Shown piece after piece: positions 48,631 through 57,876 of a stretch of DNA of 64,000 nt. Under the pieces are notes generated by a model that worked only from the letters and a program-made list of their open reading frames with translations, was not told where the DNA came from and did not search any database. The DNA is from Stutzerimonas degradans. Its GTDB lineage: Bacteria > Pseudomonadota > Gammaproteobacteria > Pseudomonadales > Pseudomonadaceae. The DNA is taken from assembly GCF_024448505.1 (NCBI RefSeq), contig NZ_JAMOHV010000017.1, forward strand, positions 21,615-85,614, read 5' to 3'. Within the stretch, counting starts at the first letter, position 1. The number at the start of each line of letters is the position of its first letter. Position numbers and translations under genes: made by a program.

Positions 48631-49557
48631 ATGCATTTTACCTTGAGACAAATGCAGGTTTTCTCTGCCATCGCCCGCCTGGAAAGCGTCTCTCGCGCCG
48701 CCGAAAGCCTCTCGCTGTCACAGTCGGCGACCAGTACTTCGCTGGCGGAGCTTGAGCGGCAGTCGGGTTGCCTGCTGTTCGATCGCGCCGGCAAGCGACT
48801 GGCGCTTAATGCGCTGGGCCAGCAACTGCTACCGCAGGCCGTGGCCCTGCTTGACCAGGCGCGCGCCATCGAGGATCTGCTCAACGGCAAAAGCGGCTTC
48901 GGTTCGCTAGCGGTGGGCGCGACGCTAACCATCGGCAATTATCTCGCCACCTTGTTGATCGGCGGCTTCATGCAGCGGCATCCCGACTGCAGAGTAAAAC
49001 TGCATGTCCACAATACGGCGCATATTGTGCAGCAGATCGCACAGCATGACCTTGATCTGGGTCTGATCGAAGGCGCCTGCCAGCATCCCGACCTGATCGT
49101 CGAGCCCTGGGTCGAAGACGAACTGGTGGTGTTCTGCGCTCCGCAGCATCCGTTGGCCAGCCGCGGCATCGTCGATCTGGACGAACTGGCGCGTGAGGCC
49201 TGGATTCTTCGCGAACAGGGGTCGGGAACTCGCCTGGCTTTCGACCAGGCCATGCGCCACCGACCGGGCCGCCTCAACGTCCGCCTGGAGCTGGAGCATA
49301 CCGAGGCGATCAAGCGCGCAGTCGAGTCGGGATTGGGGATCAGCTGCATCTCACGCTTGGCGCTACGGGATGCATTCCGGCGCGGCAGCCTGGTGCCGGT
49401 GGACACGCCGCAACTGGATCTGAGCCGGCAGTTCTCGTTCATCTGGCACTCGCACAAGTACCAGACTGCAGCAATGCGCGAGTTTCTCGAGCAGTGTCGG
49501 GCGCTGACTTACGGAGTGCGTCGCAGCGATGAAATCATCCTGCCACCGATCGCCTGA
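48631..49557 (+). CDS. finR: LysR-type regulator, FinR-like
   Basis: The 308-residue protein has an N-terminal winged helix-turn-helix (about 3-60, LRQMQVFSAIARLESVSRAA then SLSQSATSTSLAELERQ) and an effector domain (about 88-295). In P. putida and P. aeruginosa a LysR regulator called FinR lies divergent from the fpr gene and activates it under superoxide and other stress. I infer the same role from the identical arrangement; the sequence alone only fixes the family. Confidence 0.8.
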   Translation: MHFTLRQMQVFSAIARLESVSRAAESLSLSQSATSTSLAELERQSGCLLFDRAGKRLALNALGQQLLPQAVALLDQARAIEDLLNGKSGFGSLAVGATLTIGNYLATLLIGGFMQRHPDCRVKLHVHNTAHIVQQIAQHDLDLGLIEGACQHPDLIVEPWVEDELVVFCAPQHPLASRGIVDLDELAREAWILREQGSGTRLAFDQAMRHRPGRLNVRLELEHTEAIKRAVESGLGISCISRLALRDAFRRGSLVPVDTPQLDLSRQFSFIWHSHKYQTAAMREFLEQCRALTYGVRRSDEIILPPIA

Positions 49558-49581
49558 CTGCGTCGGTGGCAAGATGAGCCG

Positions 49582-50232
49582 TCAGGCGGTGGGAATAGAG
49601 CCCATCTGCTGCAGCAGCAGTGCGGCCTGGGTGCGCGTGCGCACACCTAGCTTGCGGAAGATCGCGGTCACATGCGCCTTGATGGTGGCTTCCGACACGT
49701 TGAGTTCGTAGGCGATCTGCTTGTTCAGCAAACCGTCACACACCATGGTCAGCACACGGAACTGTTGCGGTGTCAGGCTGGCAAGTCCGGCGCTCGCGGC
49801 TTTCGCCTCGTCGCTGACATGACCGACGTCCTGGATGTTGCTCGGCCACCACACGTCCCCGTCGAGCACGGTCCTAACCGCCTCCTGGATGGTTTCCAGC
49901 GAACTGGATTTCGGAATGAAACCGCTGGCACCGAACTCGCGGGAGCGCGAGACCACTGCGGCATCTTCCTGCGCCGAGATCATGACCACGGGTAGGTGCG
50001 GATACTGTCCGCGCAACAGCACCAGACCGGAAAAGCCGTAGGCGCCGGGCATGTTCAGGTCGAGCAGAACCAGATCCCAGTTGGCGCCTTGGTCAAGCAG
50101 GGCTTCGAGTTCGGCGATGCTCGCCGCCTCGACCAGACGAACGTTGTCGCCCAGCCCCATGGTCAGCGCCTGTTGCAAGGCGCTACGAAACAACGGGTGA
50201 TCATCGGCAATGATTATTTCGTAAGCAGCCAT
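49582..50232 (-). CDS. erdR: LuxR-type response regulator, ErdR-like
   Basis: The 216 residues form a receiver domain (about 4-120) with the acidic pocket D10-D11, the phospho-acceptor Asp58 (DLVLLDLNMPG) and Lys in IPKSSS. The C-terminal LuxR/NarL-type helix-turn-helix (about 150-212) includes LTPQQFRVLTMVCDGLLNKQIA and LNVSEATIKAHVTAIFRKLGV. The sequence closely resembles the orphan regulator ErdR, which in pseudomonads controls ethanol and acetate metabolism. No histidine kinase gene is adjacent. The ATG at 50232 is chosen over an earlier one at 50316. Confidence 0.85.
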   Translation of the reverse strand: MAAYEIIIADDHPLFRSALQQALTMGLGDNVRLVEAASIAELEALLDQGANWDLVLLDLNMPGAYGFSGLVLLRGQYPHLPVVMISAQEDAAVVSRSREFGASGFIPKSSSLETIQEAVRTVLDGDVWWPSNIQDVGHVSDEAKAASAGLASLTPQQFRVLTMVCDGLLNKQIAYELNVSEATIKAHVTAIFRKLGVRTRTQAALLLQQMGSIPTA

Positions 50233-50394
50233 TGGCAGACCTGTATTTTTTATTGGCGCTTTGACCAACTGTTTCAGTCGATCCCGGGAGTTGCCGGAAA
50301 ACCTCAAGCGGCGCAAGCATGCCGACCGCAGAATAAGTGGTCAAGCACGATGCTTTGCTGCAAAGTTTGCGGCTCACTTGCAGCGAGCCCAAAC

Positions 50395-51288
50395 ATGCGT
50401 AGCCAAGCCCTCCGTGCCGATTTCCTGATGCTGATTACCGCCATGATCTGGGGCACGGCATTCGTAGCCCAGCGCGTGGGCATGGACAATATAGGCCCGT
50501 TCCTTTTTACCGGGCTGCGCTTCGCGCTCGGCGCACTCGCATTGCTGCCGCTGCTGCTGTATCAGGGGCGCCACGCCGCTCGCCATGAGCCCTTCATGCA
50601 ACGTGGGCTGCTGCTCGGCGGGCTGGCGATGGGGCTGGCACTGACGCTCGGCATCAATCTGCAGCAGGTTGGCCTGCTGTTCACCAGCGTGACCAATTCC
50701 GGGTTCATCACCGGTCTTTACGTCATCGTCGTGCCACTGCTCGGCCTGATCATCGGCAACCGTACCGGACTTGGTACCTGGCTCGGGGCCGTGCTGGCGG
50801 TAGGCGGCATGGCGCTGCTGAGCATCGGCGAGAACTTCCAGGTCGCCTCCGGTGACTGGATCCAGCTGGCCGGCGCGTTTGTCTGGGGATTGCACGTGCT
50901 GCTGGTGAGCTTCTTCGTCAGCCGCCACGACGCCATCCGCCTGGCATTCCTGCAGTTCGCCACCTGTGCAGTGGTCAGTCTGATTCTTGCCGCGCTGTTC
51001 GAGGAGACGAGCCTCGGGGCTGTCTGGCTGGCCGCTCCTGCGCTGCTGTACGGCGGCCTGTTCGCCGTGGCGGTCGGCTACACCTTGCAGGTCGTCGCGC
51101 AGAAGCATGCGATCGCCTCGCACGCTGCGATCATCCTGTCGCTCGAAGCGGTATTCGCGGCGATCGCTGGTGCGCTGTTTCTGGACGAGAGTCTTAGCCC
51201 ACGCGGTTATTTCGGTTGTGCGCTGATGTTCATCGGCATGCTCACCGCGCAGCTGTGGCCGCGTACGGGGCAGCCAGCAAACGCCTGA
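50395..51288 (+). CDS. EamA/DMT-superfamily transporter
   Basis: The 297-residue protein has ten hydrophobic helices in two repeated EamA units (about 8-140 and 150-285), with the typical ITAMIWGTAFVAQRVGMDNIGP start and the LEAVFAAIAGALFLDES motif in the second half. Relatives export amino acids, metabolites or drugs; the substrate cannot be read from the sequence. I chose the ATG at 50395; a longer open frame begins inside the divergent response-regulator gene. It converges on the DTW-domain gene. Confidence 0.9.
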   Translation: MRSQALRADFLMLITAMIWGTAFVAQRVGMDNIGPFLFTGLRFALGALALLPLLLYQGRHAARHEPFMQRGLLLGGLAMGLALTLGINLQQVGLLFTSVTNSGFITGLYVIVVPLLGLIIGNRTGLGTWLGAVLAVGGMALLSIGENFQVASGDWIQLAGAFVWGLHVLLVSFFVSRHDAIRLAFLQFATCAVVSLILAALFEETSLGAVWLAAPALLYGGLFAVAVGYTLQVVAQKHAIASHAAIILSLEAVFAAIAGALFLDESLSPRGYFGCALMFIGMLTAQLWPRTGQPANA

Positions 51289-51299
51289 ACCGAGGGCGC

Positions 51300-52016
51300 T
51301 CAGAGTCGGGTGCTGGCGGCGAGCGCGCGATGTGCCGCGCTGTGCGGGTCGGTCACACGGTGGTGCTTGGCATCCAGATAATGCTCGGTGAAGACGTCGA
51401 GCCAGGCATCGAGCACCCGCGCCGCCCGCAGGTCACCCGCGAGTTCGAGGCACAGGGCGGCAACCTCGGCGGTACACAGGTGTTCGCCTCGGGTCGAGCG
51501 GCGCAACGCATAGCGCGACAACGCTTCCGGTTGCAGGCTCAGCACCGGCAACGCATCGAGATACGGGCTCTTGCGAAACATCTTGCGCGCCTCGGTCCAG
51601 GTCGCGTCGAGCAGGATGAACAGCGGACGCTTGCCCGGGGGCAGCGTGACCCGCTCGACAACCCGCGACGGCTCGGCATATTCCCCTGGAAAGATCACCC
51701 ACGGTTGCCACTGCGGATCAGCCAGCAGTTCCAGCAGGCGCGGATCGACGTCGGTGCGCTGCCAGCTGAACGCATAGCAGTCTGCCACCACATCGGCGAT
51801 CAACCAGCCGGTGTTGCTGGGCTTCAGGGGTTCGATATCGTGCATCAGCAGGCACACCCCGCAATGCGACGGCACCTGCGGCAGCCAGCGGCACAGGCAG
51901 TGGCTGACGGCGACCCGGCAGCGAGAGCAGCGCTGCGTACGCGAACCGCGCGCAACGAACGGCTTGAGGCTGCGCGCGAGGCGCTCGTCGCGCAGACGGG
52001 ATACGGCATGAGGCAT
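51300..52016 (-). CDS. tapT: DTW-domain tRNA-uridine aminocarboxypropyltransferase
   Basis: The 238-residue protein is of the DTW family (related to the TDD and Tsr3 families). These enzymes transfer the 3-amino-3-carboxypropyl group of SAM to a uridine, giving acp3U47 in bacterial tRNA. It has N-terminal cysteines (RCSRCRVAVSHCLC, about 29-42), HDIEPLKPSNTGWLIADV, and the DTW-equivalent LLDATWTEARKMFRKSPYL. I chose the start MPHAVSRLRDERLARSL at 52016. E. coli TapT (YfiP) is the reference. Which uridine is modified is inferred. Confidence 0.85.
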   Translation of the reverse strand: MPHAVSRLRDERLARSLKPFVARGSRTQRCSRCRVAVSHCLCRWLPQVPSHCGVCLLMHDIEPLKPSNTGWLIADVVADCYAFSWQRTDVDPRLLELLADPQWQPWVIFPGEYAEPSRVVERVTLPPGKRPLFILLDATWTEARKMFRKSPYLDALPVLSLQPEALSRYALRRSTRGEHLCTAEVAALCLELAGDLRAARVLDAWLDVFTEHYLDAKHHRVTDPHSAAHRALAASTRL

Positions 52017-52190
52017 GGTCGGCTCGCAGAGAGTTGAAGGCAGACGCCGCGTTTCGGAACCTCGAATCCGTTTCGATGTACCGTTTGCGATCATCGCGAA
52101 GCCGGCGCAACCTACCGGCCCTCAGGAAAAATGGCAATGAACCGCGTAGCCCGCTACCGGTCGAACGAGCGCAGTCAAAAGGAGATCGCC

Positions 52191-52589
52191 ATGTACCGTC
52201 TAACCCCCCTGCTCCTACTCAGCCTCGCGCTGCCGAATGCTCACGCCGCATCGCTGCAGGAGCAGCAGCTGGGCCAACTGCTCGAGCAGGTCGCGCAGCA
52301 GAGCAGCGTCGGCACACCGCGCGCCATCAATGAGGACATCCTCGACCAGGGCTACACGGTCGATGGCAACGAGCTGGTGAATCATCTCAGCGTGCAGCCG
52401 CGCCATGCCGCGCAGATGCGCGACAACCCCGAGCAAGTGCGCAGCCAGCTGGCGGTCAGCGTCTGCGGTAACAAGGGCCTGCGTACGCTGCTGAGCAAGG
52501 GCGCGGTACTGCGCTACGAATTCAGCGAGTACAAGAGCAACCGGCCAATCGCGACCGAACGCTATCGCGCCACCGATTGCGCGCGCTGA
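52191..52589 (+). CDS. Secreted/periplasmic PA3611-like protein
   Basis: The 132-residue protein has a signal peptide (MYRLTPLLLLSLALPNAHA, cut after AHA) and AAGGAG well placed before its ATG. The mature part contains GTPRAINEDILDQGYTVDGNELVNHLSV, two conserved cysteines (VSVCGNKG and TDCAR, probably a disulfide), and GAVLRYEFSEYKSNRPIATERY. From memory this resembles P. aeruginosa PA3611, described as quorum-sensing-regulated; quorum control here is not visible. It converges on the phosphoketolase-like gene. Confidence 0.75.
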   Translation: MYRLTPLLLLSLALPNAHAASLQEQQLGQLLEQVAQQSSVGTPRAINEDILDQGYTVDGNELVNHLSVQPRHAAQMRDNPEQVRSQLAVSVCGNKGLRTLLSKGAVLRYEFSEYKSNRPIATERYRATDCAR

Positions 52590-52611
52590 CGCTGCGCGCG
52601 CAATCGCCCCG

Positions 52612-55017
52612 TCAGCGCAAGCTGTCGGGGCAGCCCTTGCCGGCTACCGCCGCTGCCTCTTCGCGTGTCAGCAGCGCTGTACGTGGAACGCTGCGCAGGC
52701 GTGCACAGGCGGCCAGCACGTTAGCCCAGCAGGCGCGATTGACAAACTGCATGCCGTCCACATCCAGCGTGCCGCCACGGTTGCGATAGCCCAGCACCGA
52801 GCTGCGCCGCGCGTCCGGCAGGATCGGCCACAGGTGCCCGCGCGCCACTTCCGGCCGCATATGCGTGAGCATGACGCGCATGTCCATGCTGTCCGGGAAT
52901 AGCCGTGTCACCAGCTCATCGTCGGCATGCACCTCGGCTTCCCAATGATCGCGCGGCGCACGGAAACGCCCCGGTTCCTGCAGATAGACCAGCCGATAGG
53001 CGCAATCCGCCTGTTTCAGCCGTTCGGCCGCACGCAGCATTTCGCCCAGCTGATAGCTGCCGTTGGCGATCAGCAGCAACGATTCCGGACCACGGCTTTC
53101 ATCGACGACGATCGCTCCATCACGTGCCAGCTGCTCGGCCTGGGCTTGACCGAAATAGCACGGCCGCTCGCGCTTGGGCATAACCAGACAGGCCAGCTCG
53201 CCACGTGCCTGATAGATCGAGGGCAGCAGCGCCAGCGCACTGTTGTGGTCGGCCGGAAACAGCACGCGCACCATGTCGCTCATTTCGCCCAACAGCGCTT
53301 CGCAGAAGGTGGTGTCTTGGTGCGACTGCTGGTTCTTGCCGTTTTCCCAAGTGTGCGAAGTGGCAATCAACGGCCAGCCGAGCCACCCGGCAGGACGACC
53401 AACTTCCTTCTGCTGGCGCGCGAAGATCAGCGTCTGGCGCACGGCACCGAGCATCTTCACGCAAAAGGCTTCATAGCTCGCGACCAGGTTCAATCCGCCC
53501 TGGTTGGCCAGACAGGCGGACACCACGGCCTCCTCGTTGAGCGCGGTGATGATGTCGCCGTCGATTGCTTCCAGTTCGCTTTCCGGGTCGATGACGCGAT
53601 GCTTGAGCGCTTTGAGCACGCCCCCCAGGCGGTTGCTGGCCAGCTCGTCAGGGTTGCCGACGCGTGGCCGCAAGCTGGCGTTGGCCTGGGTCAGCTCGAC
53701 GAAAAAGCGATCCACGGCAGACATCGGCGAGCAGGCATCGTCACGGTAGTGAAGTCTGGGGATGACCGGCGCGGCCGGGCGGCGCAACGCCAGTGCGTTG
53801 TCACGCTCCAACGGACGGCCGCGGCGATGCTGGGTGAACAGGGTCAACGCGGCAGTCAATTGCTCCTGCGGCACGAACAGTTCCGCCGCGTGCCGGTTGA
53901 ACAGCTCGCGCGACTCGATGTCCAGTCGCGGATTACCCGGCAATGGCAGGTTGTGCGCGGCATTGCTGCCTGCGCCGTAGAAACCGAAGCCCTTGATGGT
54001 TTCGGCGATACCGTACGGGATCGGCAACGGGTAGTTGAGAATGCCCCGCCCCTTTTCCTCGACCCGACGCGCGAGACGCTGCTCCATCTCCCACAGCGTG
54101 GCGACGAATGCCGCCGGGTCACGGCCATCGAACGGAATCGGATCGAAACCGCAGTGGCTCAGGTGCTGCCGGAAGCCGGCCAGTCCCTCGTCGGTAGCCA
54201 GCGAGGTGCGCTGCTCGATGCGCCGGCCATTGGCGATCATCACCGGAAGCGCTGCGCCACAGTCTTCGGAACGCCACCAGCGCGGCATCCAGTCGCTGCC
54301 GCGCTGCTCTTCCGCCGCACCATCCGACAGGAACGCCACCAGTGTTTCACCCGGCAACGGCATGTGCGCGTACTGCAGTTCCGCGAAGCCCAGATAGCCG
54401 CCTTCAGCAATGCCACCGGCGGTATGCGGGTTGACGTGGCTTCCCAGCGGCGCCAGCGGACTTCCGTCGCTGGCCTGCCGGTAGCCATAGAAATCCTGCA
54501 ACATGCGGTTGATGCCCGTTTCCCCGCCACCGTAGGCCTGAGCCTGCTCGGCATGCAGGTTACCGGTCAGCAAATTGAGCGCATCGATGGCGGCGACACA
54601 GTGCCCCTGCCCCATCAACCAACCCCGCGTGTGCCCGGTGAGGGCGTTGAGTGCCAGGTAGCCGGCATACGCCGGCACCATGTTGAGCGCGCCGCCGGTA
54701 TGCCCCTCGGGCGTGCGCTTGAAGTCCTCGGCCGCGAGCGGCGAGCCATCGAGATGGACCTGCTGGGCATAGGTCATGTGCACCACCAGCCACAATCCCG
54801 CAGAGGTAACGTGATCGAGCGCCTGCAGCAGGCGATACACACTGGCGAGGTCCGGCTGCAATCCAGCCTGCACCAGCTGATGGGCCAGACGGAACACCGC
54901 CGCCTGGGTTTCCAGCGTGTGTTCGAGCGGACCGCAGCCGGCGCGCCAAGTGGCGAATGCCGGCTGGGCCTCGGCGTGTTGCTCCAGCTCGACAAGGCTG
55001 GGCAGAAGCTGACTCAT
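52612..55017 (-). CDS. Divergent phosphoketolase-family (ThDP) enzyme
   Basis: The 801-residue protein aligns by motif with xylulose-5-phosphate/fructose-6-phosphate phosphoketolases: GHTGG near 105-109, MGQGH at 135-139, EGGYLGFAEL at 205-214, SDGAAEE at 231-237 with a following ANG (Mg/ThDP site), NPDELASNRLGGVL, the catalytic Glu region NEEAVVSAC, SYEAF, and SHQDTTF. Canonical GPGHGGP is changed to GQGHCVA and GDGEAET to SDGAAEE, so cofactor or substrate handling may differ. Some databases label this branch as a xylulose-5-phosphate epimerase. It stands alone; no pentose operon is nearby. Confidence 0.75.
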   Translation of the reverse strand: MSQLLPSLVELEQHAEAQPAFATWRAGCGPLEHTLETQAAVFRLAHQLVQAGLQPDLASVYRLLQALDHVTSAGLWLVVHMTYAQQVHLDGSPLAAEDFKRTPEGHTGGALNMVPAYAGYLALNALTGHTRGWLMGQGHCVAAIDALNLLTGNLHAEQAQAYGGGETGINRMLQDFYGYRQASDGSPLAPLGSHVNPHTAGGIAEGGYLGFAELQYAHMPLPGETLVAFLSDGAAEEQRGSDWMPRWWRSEDCGAALPVMIANGRRIEQRTSLATDEGLAGFRQHLSHCGFDPIPFDGRDPAAFVATLWEMEQRLARRVEEKGRGILNYPLPIPYGIAETIKGFGFYGAGSNAAHNLPLPGNPRLDIESRELFNRHAAELFVPQEQLTAALTLFTQHRRGRPLERDNALALRRPAAPVIPRLHYRDDACSPMSAVDRFFVELTQANASLRPRVGNPDELASNRLGGVLKALKHRVIDPESELEAIDGDIITALNEEAVVSACLANQGGLNLVASYEAFCVKMLGAVRQTLIFARQQKEVGRPAGWLGWPLIATSHTWENGKNQQSHQDTTFCEALLGEMSDMVRVLFPADHNSALALLPSIYQARGELACLVMPKRERPCYFGQAQAEQLARDGAIVVDESRGPESLLLIANGSYQLGEMLRAAERLKQADCAYRLVYLQEPGRFRAPRDHWEAEVHADDELVTRLFPDSMDMRVMLTHMRPEVARGHLWPILPDARRSSVLGYRNRGGTLDVDGMQFVNRACWANVLAACARLRSVPRTALLTREEAAAVAGKGCPDSLR

Positions 55018-55146
55018 GGGATTACTCCATCACTGACCGGTTGCGATAGTCTAGGCAGCACCAGCTCCACCACCTCTGACATGTATCAAGGCGAGCCGGC
55101 GCATAAGCGAGCACCTTTGGAAATATCCTACAGACAGGGAGGCATT

Positions 55147-56556
55147 ATGGCTTTGCTCAGTTTTCTCGGTGCCATTCAAGAGGTCACCGGTTCCTGCTAC
55201 CTGATTGAGACACACGCCGGCACACGAGTTCTGCTCGATTGCGGGATGCATCAGGGACAGCGCAAGAACGAGGACAAGAACAGCGCCCCGTTTCCTTTCG
55301 ACCCGAGCAGTTTGGATGCCGTGGTGCTCTCCCACGCCCACATCGACCACAGTGGCCTGTTGCCGCGACTGGTTTCGGAAGGCTACCGCGGCCGCATTCA
55401 CTGCACCGACGCCACCGCCGAACTGCTTGAGCTGATGCTGCTGGATTCGGCGCAAATCCAGGAAAAGGACGCCGAATGGGAGAATAAATGGCGCGCTCGC
55501 ATCGGCAAGCCGTTGATCCAGCCGCTGTACACCCGTGTGGATGCCGAGCGCGCGCTATCGCAGCGTGAACCGCACAGCTACGCCGAAACGTTCGAAGTGG
55601 CGCCGGGCGTGCGCATCACCTTCCACGATGCCGGACATATTCTCGGCTCGGCAATCGTCCAGGCCGATGTCACCGATTTCGGCCAGACCCGCAAGCTGGT
55701 GTTCTCTGGAGACCTGGGCAATACCTGCTCGCCGCTGATGTATCCGCCCACCACGCTTACCGAAGCCGACGTGATCCTGATGGAGTCGACCTACGGCGAT
55801 CGCGATCACCGTGACCACGACGCGACCATCGAGGAGCTGGCCGATATCCTGCAGCAGGCCCACCGCGATGGCGGCAACGTGCTGATGCCATCGTTCGCCG
55901 TGGGACGTACCCAGGACCTGATCTATTACCTGGGACGGTTCTACCGCGAAGGCCGCCTGCCGCAGCAGGTGGTATTCCTCGACAGCCCGATGGCGATCGG
56001 CGCCAACGCCATCTACGCGCACTTCAAGGACCAGCTCGATCTCAACGGCATCTCCCCGGCAATCGATCCCAGCAAGCGCAAACTCTATGCCGAGCGCTGG
56101 CTGCCGATTCTCAAGAGCACATCCACCCCCGAGGAATCGATGGCGATCAACCGTTTCAAAAGCGGTGCGATCATCATTGCCGGCAGTGGCATGTGCAACG
56201 GCGGGCGCATTCTCCATCACTTCAAGCACAACCTCTGGCGCGAGGAATGCCATCTGGTGATTCCGGGTTTCCAGGCGCAGGGCACCCTTGGCCGCGTGAT
56301 CGTCGATGGCGCGTCGAGTGTCAAGCTGCTGCACCAGCGCATCGCAGTGAACGCGAAGGTTCACACGCTCGGCGGCTTTTCGGCACATGCCGGCCAATCG
56401 CAACTGATCGACTGGGTAAGCCACTTCAAAAAACGCCCCGAGCTGTACCTCGTGCACGGCGAGCTTGACCGGATGCAGGCGCTGCAACAGGCACTGAAAC
56501 GACGCCTGAACTGGGACGCTGCCATTCCGGAACCCGGCGACCGTATCGCACTCTGA
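55147..56556 (+). CDS. Metallo-beta-lactamase / beta-CASP RNase-like protein
   Basis: The 469-residue protein (start MALLSFLGAIQEVTGSCYL, GGGAGG upstream) has the metal motif SHAHIDHSGLLP at about 60-71, DAGHILGSA and FSGDLG, then the beta-CASP motifs: LMESTYGDRDH, MPSFAVGRTQDLIYYL, GSGMCNGGRILHHFK, and GGFSAHAGQSQL. It ends in a C-terminal KH-like RMMBL-type segment. This is the CPSF73/Ysh1-like bacterial group, expected to be an RNA exo- or endonuclease; activity has not been shown for this protein. A long open frame extends upstream to 52927 but runs antisense to the phosphoketolase gene. Confidence 0.9.
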   Translation: MALLSFLGAIQEVTGSCYLIETHAGTRVLLDCGMHQGQRKNEDKNSAPFPFDPSSLDAVVLSHAHIDHSGLLPRLVSEGYRGRIHCTDATAELLELMLLDSAQIQEKDAEWENKWRARIGKPLIQPLYTRVDAERALSQREPHSYAETFEVAPGVRITFHDAGHILGSAIVQADVTDFGQTRKLVFSGDLGNTCSPLMYPPTTLTEADVILMESTYGDRDHRDHDATIEELADILQQAHRDGGNVLMPSFAVGRTQDLIYYLGRFYREGRLPQQVVFLDSPMAIGANAIYAHFKDQLDLNGISPAIDPSKRKLYAERWLPILKSTSTPEESMAINRFKSGAIIIAGSGMCNGGRILHHFKHNLWREECHLVIPGFQAQGTLGRVIVDGASSVKLLHQRIAVNAKVHTLGGFSAHAGQSQLIDWVSHFKKRPELYLVHGELDRMQALQQALKRRLNWDAAIPEPGDRIAL

Positions 56557-56680
56557 CACAACGCAGAGTCATCCCAGCCCAAGCCGTGCCCGCGTTCACC
56601 ACCGGGCGCGGCTTGGCGCTTGAAGCGCCCGGCATCGCACCTATAGCCTGAACGCGCAAGCCCATACATGGAGAAGTTGT

Positions 56681-57772
56681 ATGTCCTTCGAACCGGACGA
56701 CTATCTTTCCCGGCACTTCAAAACCAGCGCCGTGGACCTGTCCAGCAAGATCGACGAGCTCGTGTCACTCGTCGTCTCGGACACCAGCCCCAACCTGTCG
56801 CTGTACCGCGAGATGCTGGTCACCGTGATCCGCATGGCCCAGGCGGATCGCAGCCGCTGGGATGCCAAGATCCTGCTGCAGACCATGCGCGAAATGGAGC
56901 ACGCGTTCAGTCGTCTCGATCAGTTCAAGCGTCGGCGCAAAGTCACCGTGTTCGGCTCGGCACGCACCCCTGTCGAGCACCCGATCTATGCCCTAGCACG
57001 CCAGCTCGGCGAGACACTGGCGCGCTACGACCTCATGGTCATTACCGGCGCCGGCGGAGGCATCATGGCGGCCGCCCACGAAGGCGCCGGGCTGGACAAC
57101 AGCCTGGGACTGAACATCACCCTGCCGTTCGAACAGCACGCCAATGCCACCGTGGGCGGCACCAGCAATCTGCTGTCGTTCCACTTCTTCTTCGTGCGCA
57201 AGCTGTTCTTCATCAAGGAAGCCGATGCACTGGTGCTGTGCCCCGGCGGCTTCGGCACCCTCGATGAGGCACTCGAAGTGCTGACCCTGGTGCAGACCGG
57301 CAAGAGTCCGCTGGTTCCAGTGGTATTGCTGGACGAGCCAGGCGGCTCGTTCTGGACGGATGCGTTGCAGTTCATGCGCCGGCAGCTGGTCGACAACCGC
57401 TACATCCTGCCCACCGACCTGCGCCTGGTGCGGCAGGTCTACAGCGCCGAAGAGGTGGCTCAGGAGATCACCACGTTCTACCGCAACTTCCACTCGAGCC
57501 GCTGGTTGAAGGATCGCTTCGTGATGCGAATGAACCATTCCCTGAGCGATGCAGCGCTGGAATACATCAACACGACCTTCGCCGATCTGTGCCTGAGCGG
57601 CTGCTACGAACAGCAACCTTGCTGCGAGCACGAACTGGATGAGCCGGAACTGCAGCGTCTGCCCCGCCTGAGCTTCGCTTTCAACGGCCGGGACTACGGG
57701 CGCCTGCGCGAACTGACGGACTACATCAACGAAACGGAAAGCTGGGCGGCCCCGCTACCGTCCGAAGACTGA
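56681..57772 (+). CDS. LOG-family (TIGR00730) Rossmann-fold protein
   Basis: The 363-residue protein has the LOG / lysine-decarboxylase-like motif in two parts: VITGAGGGIMAAAHEGA (about 122-138) and LCPGGFGTLDEALEVLTLVQTGK (about 187-210, with PGGxGTxxE). Plant and bacterial LOG proteins hydrolyse nucleoside monophosphates (cytokinin activation) and others are PpnN-like nucleosidases. N- and C-terminal extensions (about 1-85 and 275-363) make it PpnN-like in size rather than the short LOG type. The substrate is inferred only. GGAG lies upstream of the ATG. It follows the beta-CASP gene by 124 bases. Confidence 0.85.
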   Translation: MSFEPDDYLSRHFKTSAVDLSSKIDELVSLVVSDTSPNLSLYREMLVTVIRMAQADRSRWDAKILLQTMREMEHAFSRLDQFKRRRKVTVFGSARTPVEHPIYALARQLGETLARYDLMVITGAGGGIMAAAHEGAGLDNSLGLNITLPFEQHANATVGGTSNLLSFHFFFVRKLFFIKEADALVLCPGGFGTLDEALEVLTLVQTGKSPLVPVVLLDEPGGSFWTDALQFMRRQLVDNRYILPTDLRLVRQVYSAEEVAQEITTFYRNFHSSRWLKDRFVMRMNHSLSDAALEYINTTFADLCLSGCYEQQPCCEHELDEPELQRLPRLSFAFNGRDYGRLRELTDYINETESWAAPLPSED

Positions 57773-57818
57773 ACCACGTCTCACACCTGCAGACGGCAGC
57801 ACCACCGTTACCGCCTGC

Positions 57819-57846
57819 CCGGAACGCGGCACGTTGCCCGTTCCGG
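57819..57846. terminator. Strong hairpin between convergent LOG gene and recX
   Basis: Arms CCGGAACG and CGTTCCGG are extended by GGCA / TGCC around a CGT loop with one unpaired base. It lies between the stops of the convergent LOG gene and recX. No T-run follows, so it may be a Rho-assisted or mRNA-end-protecting structure. Confidence 0.55.
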
Positions 57847-57876
57847 TGCGCTAGGTGGCATCGGGCCGGAGGCGCA

